The notes: generated from the sequence alone by a model not told the origin. Counted from the first letter of the stretch, positions 44,208 through 53,778 are shown. The stretch: 64,000 bases of DNA from CBDBES01 sp965204465 (GCA_965204465.1 OZ241995.1:744001-808000); one strand, 5' to 3'. Translations and numbers: made by a program.

Positions 44208-44270
44208 TTCGATACAATAAAAAAATGATTGGACAACTTGTCAGTATTTTATTGGTCATTATCTTGAAAA

Positions 44271-45395
44271 ATGGAAATAAAATATTTCTTTATTGGCAGG
44301 GTTTCTTATAGAGAAGGAGTCCATATGATGGAGAAAAATATCCCAGAGGCGATCCAAAAAGAAAAAATTTTTTGGTGGGGACTAGAACATGATCTGGTAT
44401 ATACAAAAGGAGTCAGTACTTCTCCTAAGCATATATTGAATAAGAACATACAGACTATTTCTTCCAGAAGAGGGGGGTCTATTACCGTACATAATCCTGG
44501 ACAATTGGTTTTTTATTCTGTAGTTCCTTTGGCGCTTGTGAAAGGAGGTTTGGATATGTACCTGCGTCATTTAGAGTCTTCTATCATAGAAACTCTATGG
44601 GATTATAAGATATATGCTTTTATAAATCCTCCTTATTCAGGGGTTTGGACCAGGAAGGGTAAAATAGCATTCGTGGGTTTGGCCATGAGGTCTGGAGTTA
44701 TATACCATGGTATTGCCGTTAATCTGATCAATTCATTGAAAGATTATGACCCTATCCATAGCTGTGGCATAGAATTGCCCGTTTGTAGGCTATTGGATTT
44801 ACATACAATTTACGGCCAAAAGATCAATTTAAAGCCGGAGAATATTTTAAATGAATTTTCAGATAAATTATATAGTAATCTGCATAAACGCTTTTCAAAA
44901 ATGTCTCCCTTGAATTTTAAACAAATGATTCAAAAAAAGAAGGAGGAATTTCCGCAAACTCATCTTTCTTTTAATATTGGAAAACTCTATTTCAATGAAA
45001 GGCTTTATTGGGAAGCTCATGAATCATGGGAAATATTCTGGCATAGTCATCCGCCAAATTGCACTTTCAAAAAGTTTTTACAGGGATTGATCCAGCTTTC
45101 TTCTGCCTGCTATAAACTGACATATAAATGGAATCCAAAAGGGGCTTTAAGTTTGTTCAAAAAGTCCCATGAAAAGCTAATAGAGAATTACTATTTAGAT
45201 GAATATATCAAGCCCTTAGAGGATCAGGTCCATTTAATAGATTATATTAAAGAGAATATAAATAGATTGGAACAATTATTTTCTACCCAAGATAAGATCA
45301 TGTATAGCATAGAGAATCGAAAAAAATTGTTCACCCCCTATATTCTATGTACTAAAATAGACTATCAGAATGAAAAAAATTTTGCCGTTCAATAA
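44271..45395 (+). CDS. lipB: octanoyltransferase (LipB) fused to a DUF309 domain
   Basis: This 374-residue protein has two parts. Residues about 1-215 are LipB, which moves octanoyl from acyl-carrier protein to lipoate-dependent enzymes. It has RRGGSITVHNPGQLVFYS and the catalytic Lys131 (RKGKIAFVG) and Cys165 (SCGIE), 34 residues apart as in E. coli LipB. Residues about 235-350 match DUF309 (YFNERLYWEAHESWEIFWH, KKFLQGLIQLSSACYKL). I know of no such fusion. The 3' end overlaps the next gene by 26 bp, so the fusion protein and its neighbour are probably translated together. Confidence 0.85.
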   Translation: MEIKYFFIGRVSYREGVHMMEKNIPEAIQKEKIFWWGLEHDLVYTKGVSTSPKHILNKNIQTISSRRGGSITVHNPGQLVFYSVVPLALVKGGLDMYLRHLESSIIETLWDYKIYAFINPPYSGVWTRKGKIAFVGLAMRSGVIYHGIAVNLINSLKDYDPIHSCGIELPVCRLLDLHTIYGQKINLKPENILNEFSDKLYSNLHKRFSKMSPLNFKQMIQKKKEEFPQTHLSFNIGKLYFNERLYWEAHESWEIFWHSHPPNCTFKKFLQGLIQLSSACYKLTYKWNPKGALSLFKKSHEKLIENYYLDEYIKPLEDQVHLIDYIKENINRLEQLFSTQDKIMYSIENRKKLFTPYILCTKIDYQNEKNFAVQ

Positions 45396-47808
45396 AAAAT
45401 ACCAGGGGGATTCTATAGAATCTGATCTGGTTCATCATGATCCGTTGCATGTCATTGTACTAGGGGGGGGAGTACTTCAATTACCCATTATTAAAGAAGG
45501 GCTTAAAAGAAAATGGAAGATCATTGTGGTCGACCAGGATGAAAACTCTCCAGGCAAGGAGTTTGCTTCTTATTTTTTAAATGTTTCTACCAGAGACGGC
45601 CATCGTATCCTGGAACTTCTGGAGAATAAAGAATATACAAAAAAAATATCTCATTGCATCACAGTGGGGACGGATATGTCAATGAGCGTAGCCATAATTT
45701 CTAAAAAGCTAAAATTAACTGCCTTGTCCTGTGAACAAGCATTGGTAACAACTCATAAAGGTAAAATGAGAGAGTTTCTAAAGAGGGTAGGGGGTGGGGT
45801 GCACATTCAACCCGATTTTTGCACTTCTTTCGATAAAGATACATTAAGAAAATATATGGATAAGCATTCTGCTGCCCATCCTGAGAAAAAAAATGGATAT
45901 GTGATCAAACCAGTGGATAACATGGGCGCCAGGGGGGTAGTTCGGTTATATCATAAAGATGATCTTTGTTTTGTCTTTGAATTGGCTCAAAGAGAATCAA
46001 TCCATGGAGAGGTGATTTTAGAAGAATATATAGAAGGCAAAGAAGTTTCTGTGGATGCGTTTGTCTATGAGGGTAAATGTTATTTAACGGGGGTGGCAGA
46101 TAGGATCATCCACCAAGAGAATGGTCTCTATTTTATAGAAATGGGACATAATATGCCAGGTAATCTGGGGGAAGAAATGATCGAAAAGATACGGCATACA
46201 ATGCAAAGCATTGCGGATTCTTTAGGTTCTTTGGGTGATCATAAAATGAGTAAATATCATGGTGCTTTAAAGGGGGATCTTAAAATTTCAGCAGAAAAAA
46301 ATGTTATCGTAAATGAGTTTGCTTCCAGATTATCCGGTGGATTCATGAGTACTCATACCTTTCCGTTAGCAACGAAATGCAATTTAATGTCCATCTATTT
46401 AGATCTCATAGCCAGAGATAAAAAGGCATTCTTAAAAGGCATTCATTCCGTTCAAAATAAGATATCCAAAGGTAAAGGAGTGTGTATTGAGAGGGCATTG
46501 GTCTCTTCACAGCCAGGCAGGATATTAGGTCTTTCTACTCCGGATATATCTGAATTTAATCATAAAGATGCTTGTGTAAAACATTTAATATTCAATCACA
46601 GCAAAGGGGATATTCTATATCCATTGCGAAATAACGTAGGGAAATTGGGACATGCCATTATCACAGGCAGTTCTTTAAGACATGCGGAAGAACTATTTCA
46701 CAAATTAAGTGGATCTCTTAAAATAGATGTTGAAATTCCTGAATTCAATGAAAGAGAGTTTTCAAAAGAAGCCAAGCGAAAATTTAATCCTAAATTTTGC
46801 TGGGTATGTCGTGAATGTGACGGGAATAATTGCGCTTCTAAAGTACCTGGAATGGGTGGAAGTGGTAAAATGAATACATTCAGGGATAATATTAAGGCGC
46901 TTGAAGAGATTAAACTTACTCCTAATTACATTGACCGTAGACCAAAGAAAGAAGGTTTAGTAAGACTAGATTCCAATATATTAGGAATAAAAACATCAGG
47001 GCCTCTTCTCACTGCGCCCATTACGGGGAGCGTTAGTAATATGGGAGGCAGTATTTCTGAATGGGATTATGCCTATGAGAGTGGGATGGCGGCTAAAATG
47101 CTAGGCCTAATACCCACCTTTGGAGACGGCGCTACAGAAGATAAATATTTGATTGGATTAAAAGTAATCCAAAAATTAGGTGTTGGCTTCCCTGTATTCA
47201 AACCCCGAAAGAGTTTAAAGCAGATCAAAAAAAGAATTCAAGAGGCATACGACCATGGTGCCAAAGCATGGGGAATGGATATAGACGGGCTTTCTTTTAA
47301 GACGATGGAATCTCAAAACCAGCCTACGAATAGAAAAATATCCTCGGAGATCATGGAACTAGGTAATTGTACTTCCATCCCTTTTTTCATAAAAGGAGTG
47401 ATGACTATTTTAGATGCCAAACTGGCCTGTGAAGCAGGGGCTTCTGCTATTATAGTGAGTAATCATGGAGGAAGGGTTTTAGATTCTATGCCAGGCACCG
47501 CCAGGGTTCTACCTAAAATTGTTGAATTCATACATAAAAATTATGCTGGAGTAGAAATACTGGTAGATGGAGGTATTCGTTCCGGGACGGATATTTTCAA
47601 AATGATGTGTCTGGGAGCAAAGGCAGTATTGGTAGGACGTCCGGTTGTGATTGCAACGATCGCCTACCAGAGAATAGGGGCTTATCATCTGTTAAGAAGT
47701 TATTTAAATGATCTAAAGAAGACCATTAAAATTTATGGGCTCTCTGGCATAAAGGATATTTACCACAATAAACAAAGTTCACCCATCATGGTTACATCTT
47801 TAAAATAG
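45370..47808 (+). CDS. ATP-grasp domain fused to an FMN-dependent alpha-hydroxy-acid oxidase-like domain
   Basis: This 812-residue protein begins with a pre-ATP-grasp Rossmann segment (HVIVLGGGVLQLPIIKEG). The ATP-grasp domain has EEYIEGKEVSVDAFVYEG and the metal-site-like EFASRLSGGF. A cysteine cluster follows at residues 477, 480, 483 and 488 (CWVCRECDGNNC), then VPGMGGSG. The C-terminal part is an alpha-hydroxy-acid oxidase fold. It has the catalytic His699 in SNHGGRVLDS, and FMN-binding DGGIRSGTD and LVGRP. Both halves look intact. It could ligate and oxidise one substrate, but no such substrate is known to me. Confidence 0.75.
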   Translation: MKKILPFNKKYQGDSIESDLVHHDPLHVIVLGGGVLQLPIIKEGLKRKWKIIVVDQDENSPGKEFASYFLNVSTRDGHRILELLENKEYTKKISHCITVGTDMSMSVAIISKKLKLTALSCEQALVTTHKGKMREFLKRVGGGVHIQPDFCTSFDKDTLRKYMDKHSAAHPEKKNGYVIKPVDNMGARGVVRLYHKDDLCFVFELAQRESIHGEVILEEYIEGKEVSVDAFVYEGKCYLTGVADRIIHQENGLYFIEMGHNMPGNLGEEMIEKIRHTMQSIADSLGSLGDHKMSKYHGALKGDLKISAEKNVIVNEFASRLSGGFMSTHTFPLATKCNLMSIYLDLIARDKKAFLKGIHSVQNKISKGKGVCIERALVSSQPGRILGLSTPDISEFNHKDACVKHLIFNHSKGDILYPLRNNVGKLGHAIITGSSLRHAEELFHKLSGSLKIDVEIPEFNEREFSKEAKRKFNPKFCWVCRECDGNNCASKVPGMGGSGKMNTFRDNIKALEEIKLTPNYIDRRPKKEGLVRLDSNILGIKTSGPLLTAPITGSVSNMGGSISEWDYAYESGMAAKMLGLIPTFGDGATEDKYLIGLKVIQKLGVGFPVFKPRKSLKQIKKRIQEAYDHGAKAWGMDIDGLSFKTMESQNQPTNRKISSEIMELGNCTSIPFFIKGVMTILDAKLACEAGASAIIVSNHGGRVLDSMPGTARVLPKIVEFIHKNYAGVEILVDGGIRSGTDIFKMMCLGAKAVLVGRPVVIATIAYQRIGAYHLLRSYLNDLKKTIKIYGLSGIKDIYHNKQSSPIMVTSLK

Positions 47809-47812
47809 ATAA

Positions 47813-49264
47813 ATGATGAATGATACCTCTAAATTGACCAGATATGCCTATGTATCAGGTATCGTAGGGATCATAGTGATCCAGGTATATGGATTTTTCT
47901 TCGAATACTTTGATATAGAAAAAAATGGATTCTCCATATACGATCTTGAGTTAACGAATGTATATGAGGCCTCTATATTATTTGTCTTACTCATGACAGG
48001 CTGTTCCATGTTCATCATTGAATTGGCCATACGGGTGATCATAGAAAAAGAAAATTCTATTTGTGTACATCCAATATTAAAATTAAAGGGGAATAGAGTA
48101 GGGGGAAAATATTTTTATTTTCTAGGGGAGTGTCTGGCCTATTACATAAGCTATTTGATCATTATTTATGTCTCTCTTTTTCTATATCAAAATACTATTG
48201 AATATTCTAAACCATTCTATTCTACGTGGATCATTATGCTTGATCCAATACTTACTATTTTAGCCTATTCGTTATTTCCCTATGTTATACTCACCAGGGC
48301 ATTGCAATATGATAGAAAACTAGATCATAAAGAAACAGTATTCTTATTATGGAAATTTATTGCATTCTTGCTGGATAAATTAAAAATTCTATTCCTTTTA
48401 AAAGATAAAATAAGCAATTGGATATATGCCTTTTTTATGCATCAAAAAATGTATCAAGAAAAAGGGAAAATAAATAGGACCATTCGTTTTGATCAAAATG
48501 ATTCTCAGATATTGTTGGGAATGGCCGTAAAGTTCTTTTTTATACCGCTCATGTTTATTTTTTTTCTGGATCAGTTCGGTGATTTGCATCGCAATTGGGA
48601 TTACATTCTGAACGATATGGATATTCATAAGGAAGGTTATGGCTTTGTATCTTTCAGCACAGATATCTATAATATATTATACGCATTCATATTTGCTATA
48701 GATGTTGGATTAGCCTGGTCTGGCTATGTATTCTCTTCCAGATGGCTTAAGAATCATCTAAAATCAACAGAACCCACCTTCATAGGATGGGCGGTGGCTA
48801 TTTTATGTTATCCTCCTTTTAATGATTTCCTGCATATTTATTTTGTTATTCCATCAGAAACGGAATTCTTATCTTTTCTTAAAGATGCAAAATTTGTTTT
48901 AATCTTGATGATCATTTCTTTATTGAGTTATAGCATATATATGAGCGCTACAGTATGTTTTGGACTGCGTTTCTCTAACTTGACCAATAGAGGTATCATC
49001 CAAACGGGAATGTATAAATATATACGCCATCCAGCCTATAGTGGTAAAAATATTTCGTGGTGGTGCGCTATGTTGCCTTTGATGGTTTACCAGAGCATAG
49101 AAAAAGGATCATTACTTCCTTTGGTGAATATTCTGGGCTTGGTATTCATGACGGTTCTTTATTATTATAGATCCATTACAGAAGAAAAGCATCTTTTAAA
49201 AGACCCTGAATACCAGAAATACTGCCAAAAAGTAAAATACAGATTTATTCCTGGTTTAATTTAA
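47813..49264 (+). CDS. multi-pass membrane protein with isoprenylcysteine methyltransferase-like C-terminus
   Basis: This 483-residue protein has about eight to ten membrane helices. The C-terminal region (GIIQTGMYKYIRHPAYSGKNISWW, then ...YYRSITEEKHLL) has the RxxRHPxY-type signature of the ICMT/phospholipid methyltransferase (PEMT) family, which methylate lipids or prenyl-cysteine with AdoMet. The N-terminal half is unrecognised membrane sequence. It follows the ATP-grasp fusion by 4 bp and is probably the last gene of the operon. Substrate unknown. Confidence 0.7.
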   Translation: MMNDTSKLTRYAYVSGIVGIIVIQVYGFFFEYFDIEKNGFSIYDLELTNVYEASILFVLLMTGCSMFIIELAIRVIIEKENSICVHPILKLKGNRVGGKYFYFLGECLAYYISYLIIIYVSLFLYQNTIEYSKPFYSTWIIMLDPILTILAYSLFPYVILTRALQYDRKLDHKETVFLLWKFIAFLLDKLKILFLLKDKISNWIYAFFMHQKMYQEKGKINRTIRFDQNDSQILLGMAVKFFFIPLMFIFFLDQFGDLHRNWDYILNDMDIHKEGYGFVSFSTDIYNILYAFIFAIDVGLAWSGYVFSSRWLKNHLKSTEPTFIGWAVAILCYPPFNDFLHIYFVIPSETEFLSFLKDAKFVLILMIISLLSYSIYMSATVCFGLRFSNLTNRGIIQTGMYKYIRHPAYSGKNISWWCAMLPLMVYQSIEKGSLLPLVNILGLVFMTVLYYYRSITEEKHLLKDPEYQKYCQKVKYRFIPGLI

Positions 49265-49381
49265 AAGATGATACTCCTTTTGATCATATAAGACATAATA
49301 TATCTTATGGGAAGTAATGAAATAAATAACTTACGGGATCTTATAAGAATCATATTGATTAATTTTAATCTATTTTTCTTT

Positions 49382-50374
49382 TTATGATACCATAGCAAAG
49401 AGCCTTTCCCTTAAATCATCTATGCCTTCATTTTTATATGCAGAAATGAATATTGTATTTAATTTAATATCCTTTATGATAAAATTTTTCCATTTTTCCC
49501 TGAAATCTTCATCATGAATCAAGTCTATTTTATTTAAAGCGACCAAACAAGGCCTTTCTGTAAGTTTATCATTATATTGACTCAGTTCTGTTTGCAATAA
49601 CTGAATGGTTTCTTTTGGATCATCTTTTTCAATATCCAGTACATACAATAGAATTTTAACCCTTTCAATGTGCTTTAAAAAAGAAAGTCCTAGTCCATAT
49701 CCTTTAGAGGCTCCTTTTAGAATACCCGGAATGTCTGCTATGACCATCTTTCCTTTTTGATCATGGTACAGAACACCTAAATTAGGCTGTAAAGTGGTAA
49801 AAGGATAAGAGCCTATCTTTGGATGAGCGCCAGTAAGGGCCTTTAGTAGTGTTGACTTACCCGCATTGGGAAGACCTACCATTCCTATATCCGCGATCAA
49901 TTTTAATTTTAGTAAATAAATTTTTTCCTGGGTTGATTCTCCCGGCTGTGCATAATCTGGCGCCTGTTTTACAGAACTCTTAAAAAAGGCATTTCCCTTG
50001 CCTCCCCTACCCCCTTTTTCTAGTAAAAAAGGACTTTCATCAATGAAATCATGTAATACAGAATTATCTTGAGGGTTTATCAATTGGGTTCCCAGAGGAA
50101 TTCGTATATGAATGTCATTCCCTTTTTTTCCGCTTTTATTTTGCCTTCCTCCTGGCCTGCCATTTTGGGCCTCTATTTTTTTATTTGGATTTAAATGAGA
50201 TAGGCTTAGAATATTATTTTTAGCACTTAGGACTACATGCCCACCATTTCCCCCGTCTCCACCGTCCGGGCTTCCGAGAGGGACATATTTTTCACGATTA
50301 AAAGAAACACAACCAGGCCCCCCATTACCAGATTTGACTGTAATCTGTATTTCGTCTAAGAATTTTTTAGACAA
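49382..50374 (-). CDS. obgE: Obg family GTPase
   Basis: This 330-residue GTPase assists ribosome assembly and stress control. The N-terminal Obg fold is glycine-rich (GSPDGGDGGNGGHVVL, RGGKGN). The G domain has G1 GLPNAGKST, G3 DIPGI and G4 NKID. There is no C-terminal OCT extension. The start is TTG, directly after the rpmA stop codon with no gap. An rpmA-obgE pair is conserved in many bacteria. Confidence 0.93.
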   Translation of the reverse strand: MSKKFLDEIQITVKSGNGGPGCVSFNREKYVPLGSPDGGDGGNGGHVVLSAKNNILSLSHLNPNKKIEAQNGRPGGRQNKSGKKGNDIHIRIPLGTQLINPQDNSVLHDFIDESPFLLEKGGRGGKGNAFFKSSVKQAPDYAQPGESTQEKIYLLKLKLIADIGMVGLPNAGKSTLLKALTGAHPKIGSYPFTTLQPNLGVLYHDQKGKMVIADIPGILKGASKGYGLGLSFLKHIERVKILLYVLDIEKDDPKETIQLLQTELSQYNDKLTERPCLVALNKIDLIHDEDFREKWKNFIIKDIKLNTIFISAYKNEGIDDLRERLFAMVS

Positions 50375-50626
50375 CTAAGAACTTACAGAAATTTTTTGCT
50401 TTCTTTTATTGATCCACTCAAATTTTACATTACCATTTGCGGTAGCGAAGAGTGTATCATCCCTGCCTCTGAGGACGTTTAAACCTGGTTTAAATTTAGT
50501 GCCTCTTTGCCTTACCAATATAGAACCGGCAGTTACAAATTCCCCTCCAAAGGCTTTTACCCCTAGCCTTTTAGAGTTTGAGTCTCTGCCATTTTTAGAT
50601 GAACCACCGCCTTTTTTATGCGCCAT
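50375..50626 (-). CDS. rpmA: 50S ribosomal protein L27
   Basis: This 83-residue protein has the L27 signature: MAHKKGGGSSKNGRDSNSKRLG at the start, then VTAGSILVRQRGTKFKPG and LFATANG. It binds near the peptidyl transferase centre. The gene sits directly before obgE, but rplU (L21), usually upstream, is not in this window. A 14-bp AGTATTTTAATACT palindrome lies about 18 bp upstream. Confidence 0.95.
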   Translation of the reverse strand: MAHKKGGGSSKNGRDSNSKRLGVKAFGGEFVTAGSILVRQRGTKFKPGLNVLRGRDDTLFATANGNVKFEWINKRKQKISVSS

Positions 50627-50643
50627 AAAATTTCCTCTTCCTT

Positions 50644-50657
50644 AGTATTTTAATACT
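50644..50657. promoter_or_regulatory. 14-bp palindrome upstream of rpmA
   Basis: AGTATTTTAATACT is perfectly self-complementary. It lies just upstream of the rpmA ribosome binding region on the minus strand, where an operator or a leader hairpin could sit. It is AT-rich, so chance is possible. Confidence 0.35.
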
Positions 50658-50759
50658 CTATTGGATCCTTTAAATAATTTGTAAATCTATTTTTTAATTG
50701 AGAATGATCTTTTTTATGAGAGTTCTATGTATTAACCTAAATAAAGACTTCTTTTGCTA

Positions 50760-51374
50760 TCATTGGTTTTTTGTTGCATAAAATCTAGCAATATCAAAAA
50801 TAGCAAGATAACGAGCAAAGAATTCTCTTATGTTTAAAAAAGATTTCTGACTTTTATGATCATGATCAGCAGCATACCCATAGGCTTTTAAGCCGATTTG
50901 TTCAGCTAAAAAGAGGGCCCTGCTCAAATGAAATTCCTGGGTTACAATGATAACGCTATTTGCATTAAAATAATGTTTGGAATGATAAATAGAGCTAAAA
51001 GTTCTTAAACCCTGGTGGTCTAAAAAAATGTCATTGGAATCTACATTCTTTGCAAGAGCATAATTTTTCATGGCTTTGACTTCATTATAATATTTACCAG
51101 AATCATCCCCTGAGATAAGAAGTTTATCTACTTTTCTTTGATCATATAACTCAATGGCCTTATCCAGCCTTTGGATCAACACCTGGGAAGGCCTTTTACT
51201 TTTTTTTACACTTGCCCCTAGAACCAGGACCATCTCAGATTTAGGGATTCTTTGATATTGATCATATATATCCTTCTTGTAATAAAATGTCATCCAAATG
51301 TTCAAAACAGTCAAGATCAAAATCAAAATGATCCAAACAAATTGATTTATTCTCCAAAAAAATCTTAAAAACAT
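50760..51374 (-). CDS. SanA/YdcF-like (DUF218) envelope protein
   Basis: This 204-residue protein has an N-terminal membrane helix (FVWIILILILTVLNIWMTFYY) and a DUF218 domain: MVLVLGASVKKSKRPS, LLISGDDSGKYYNEVKAM and VIIVTQEFHLSRALFLAEQIGL. The conserved pattern is the same as in SanA and ElyC, which influence peptidoglycan and envelope permeability in E. coli. The exact reaction is unknown. It is 10 bp downstream of the ROK gene, so probably co-transcribed with it. Confidence 0.8.
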   Translation of the reverse strand: MFLRFFWRINQFVWIILILILTVLNIWMTFYYKKDIYDQYQRIPKSEMVLVLGASVKKSKRPSQVLIQRLDKAIELYDQRKVDKLLISGDDSGKYYNEVKAMKNYALAKNVDSNDIFLDHQGLRTFSSIYHSKHYFNANSVIIVTQEFHLSRALFLAEQIGLKAYGYAADHDHKSQKSFLNIREFFARYLAIFDIARFYATKNQ

Positions 51375-51384
51375 TCTGTTTCAG

Positions 51385-52389
51385 TTATGGATCAGATTTT
51401 TTTTGACGTAGATCATCTAAATATAGGGCGGCGGCTCCTTTGATCCCAAAGTCTTCATTTCCTTCCGTAAATTTTAATTTTAATCTGGAGAAAAGATATG
51501 GAAAAGTTTGTTTTTGGATCATCTTTTCTATCTCTACTGCAAACCATTTTGAAGCGGTGGACATTCCACCACTAAATATGATCAAAGGTAAATTCAATAT
51601 CTGTACTAAAATAGAAGAAGAAAAGCCAAGACTCCTGCCTGCTATTTTGAAGGCATGTATTGCTTCTAAGTCTCCTTCTTCTGCCAATTGAGATATCTGC
51701 TTCGCTTCTTTCAATGGATTTATTTTAGACATATCCTTTTCTTTTTTGGATTTAAGATACTTCCAGATATTAACAACGGCAGTGGCAGAAGAGTATGTTT
51801 CTAAACAACCTTTATTTCCACAACTGCATTCTACATAATATTCAGGATTACCAATAGCATCATTTGCAACAGGACTATGGCCAATCTCAAAACCAGTTGC
51901 AGCATATCCTCCCCATAATTTATGGTTTAATATTACCCCCCCCCCTACTCCAGTACCTAAGGTGAATACAGCAAAATCAGAATATTCTTTTCCCTCTCCA
52001 AAATATTTATGTCCTAAAGCGGCACAACTTGCATCATTTTGCAGTAAGATGGGTATAGAGTGATATTTTTCCTCTAGTTTTTTATTTAAGAATTCCTTCA
52101 GATTATAGCCTTTTAAAAAAGGAATATTCCATGCAGAAAGAATAGTACCCGTTTTGAGATCAATGCTTCCTGGAAATCCTATACCAAGTGAAATTACTTT
52201 CTCTTTTTGATGATCTAGATGATTCAATAGTCTTTCTATGGCTTCCCATAAATTTTCTAAAAATTGCAAAGCTTCTATGTTAGATTCTGTAGGAATAGAA
52301 AGTTCATGTTTTAATTTTCCAGAATCTTCTAAAGCACCTATCTTTATACTCGTCCCTCCGACATCAATTCCCATTAATAGTGATAGCAT
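51385..52389 (-). CDS. ROK-family sugar kinase (glucokinase-like)
   Basis: This 334-residue protein has the N-terminal ATP-binding motif GIDVGGTSIKIGAL and GTGVGGGVILNHKLWGG, and the ROK zinc motif HSPVANDA...CSCGNKGCLETYSS. Members phosphorylate glucose or other hexoses, and some are repressors. There is no N-terminal DNA-binding domain, so a kinase is more likely. glyA lies 16 bp upstream on the same strand. Confidence 0.85.
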   Translation of the reverse strand: MLSLLMGIDVGGTSIKIGALEDSGKLKHELSIPTESNIEALQFLENLWEAIERLLNHLDHQKEKVISLGIGFPGSIDLKTGTILSAWNIPFLKGYNLKEFLNKKLEEKYHSIPILLQNDASCAALGHKYFGEGKEYSDFAVFTLGTGVGGGVILNHKLWGGYAATGFEIGHSPVANDAIGNPEYYVECSCGNKGCLETYSSATAVVNIWKYLKSKKEKDMSKINPLKEAKQISQLAEEGDLEAIHAFKIAGRSLGFSSSILVQILNLPLIIFSGGMSTASKWFAVEIEKMIQKQTFPYLFSRLKLKFTEGNEDFGIKGAAALYLDDLRQKKSDP

Positions 52390-52405
52390 AAAAATAATCT
52401 ATTTT

Positions 52406-53668
52406 CTAAGGCAGACGAAATTTATCCATTGGAAAACTTCTGCACAATTCTTCTATTTCCATTTTAATTCTATCTCTCTTTTTTTCATCCTCTGGGTTTT
52501 CTAGAAGGTCTGCAATCCAATCTCCTATTCTTTTAAATTCCTGTTCTTGAAAGCCTCTTGTGGTCAAGGCGGGAGTTCCCAAACGTATACCACTGGCGAT
52601 AGCGGGAGGATTTTGATCAAAGGGGACTGTATTTTTATTCACTGTTAATCCTGCATTTTCTAGTATAGATTCAGCCTCTTTGCCTGTAATTTTTTTGCTT
52701 TGGAAAACATCCATCAATACCAAATGATTGTCCGTACCTCCTGAGACAAGTTTAAAACCTCTTTGAACCAGCTTTTCGGAGAGTATTTTTGCATTATGTA
52801 TAATATTTTTTTGATAGGATACGAAGTTTGAAGAAAGGGCTTCCTTAAAGGCAACTGCCTTTGCCGCAATTACATGCATCAAAGGGCCCCCTTGTACCCC
52901 TGGAAAGAGTCTTGAATTCAATTTTTTTCCATAAAGCTCTGGTTGATTGCTTAATAGCAAGCCCCCTCTTGGGCCTCTTAAAGTCTTATGGGTTGTGGAA
53001 GTGACGATCGTATTGTAGTCTAAAGGAGAGGGATGCAATCCTGTAGCTATTAAACCTGCAATATGGGCTATGTCTACCATAAGGCATGCATTCACCTTTT
53101 GTGCAATTTCTGCAAAACGATCAAATTGAATTTCTCTTGGATAAGCGGATGCTCCTGCTATGATCAATTTAGGCTTATATTCCAAGGCTAATTTTTCTAA
53201 CTGATCATAATCTATTCTATGGTCTTCCTTGCGAACGCCATAATGAATTGCATTATAATGAAGTCCTGAAAAATTGACTTTTAAGCCATGTGTAAGATGC
53301 CCCCCATGGGATAGATCCATGCCTAAAAAAGTGTCTCCTGGATTTAAAATAGTAAAAAAAACTGCCATATTTGCCTGGGCGCCACTATGTGGCTGTACAT
53401 TAGCATATTCGCAGGAAAATAATTTTTTTACTCTATGAATGGCTGTTTCTTCTATCTCATCTGCAAACTCACATCCTCCGTAATATCTTTTTCGAGGATA
53501 GCCTTCTGCGTATTTATTAGTAAGAGTAGAAGTATATGCCTGTAAAACAGCTTGGGATACAAAATTTTCAGAAGCGATCATTTCTAAGTTATTTTCCTGT
53601 CTGTCGTTCTCTTTTAGTAGAAATTCAAAAATTTCAGGATCACTTTTTTTTATGATGGAATAAGGCAT
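52406..53668 (-). CDS. glyA: serine hydroxymethyltransferase
   Basis: This 420-residue enzyme interconverts serine and glycine with tetrahydrofolate, feeding one-carbon units. The PLP lysine is in STTHKTLRGPRGG. Also seen are the N-terminal ENFVSQAVLQAYTSTLTNKYAEGYPRKRYYGGCE, HSGAQANMAVF, GASAYPREI and the C-terminal RLGTPALTTRGF. Length is normal. It is followed by the ROK gene on the same strand. Confidence 0.95.
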   Translation of the reverse strand: MPYSIIKKSDPEIFEFLLKENDRQENNLEMIASENFVSQAVLQAYTSTLTNKYAEGYPRKRYYGGCEFADEIEETAIHRVKKLFSCEYANVQPHSGAQANMAVFFTILNPGDTFLGMDLSHGGHLTHGLKVNFSGLHYNAIHYGVRKEDHRIDYDQLEKLALEYKPKLIIAGASAYPREIQFDRFAEIAQKVNACLMVDIAHIAGLIATGLHPSPLDYNTIVTSTTHKTLRGPRGGLLLSNQPELYGKKLNSRLFPGVQGGPLMHVIAAKAVAFKEALSSNFVSYQKNIIHNAKILSEKLVQRGFKLVSGGTDNHLVLMDVFQSKKITGKEAESILENAGLTVNKNTVPFDQNPPAIASGIRLGTPALTTRGFQEQEFKRIGDWIADLLENPEDEKKRDRIKMEIEELCRSFPMDKFRLP

Positions 53669-53778
53669 AGAATACCTTAATAGAAAAATGAATTATCGGG
53701 GGAAGTAAATATATTATAATTTATAGTTCTTTTTGGCAACTATATCTTTTATTGTATAAAAGGGGAATGGAATAATAA

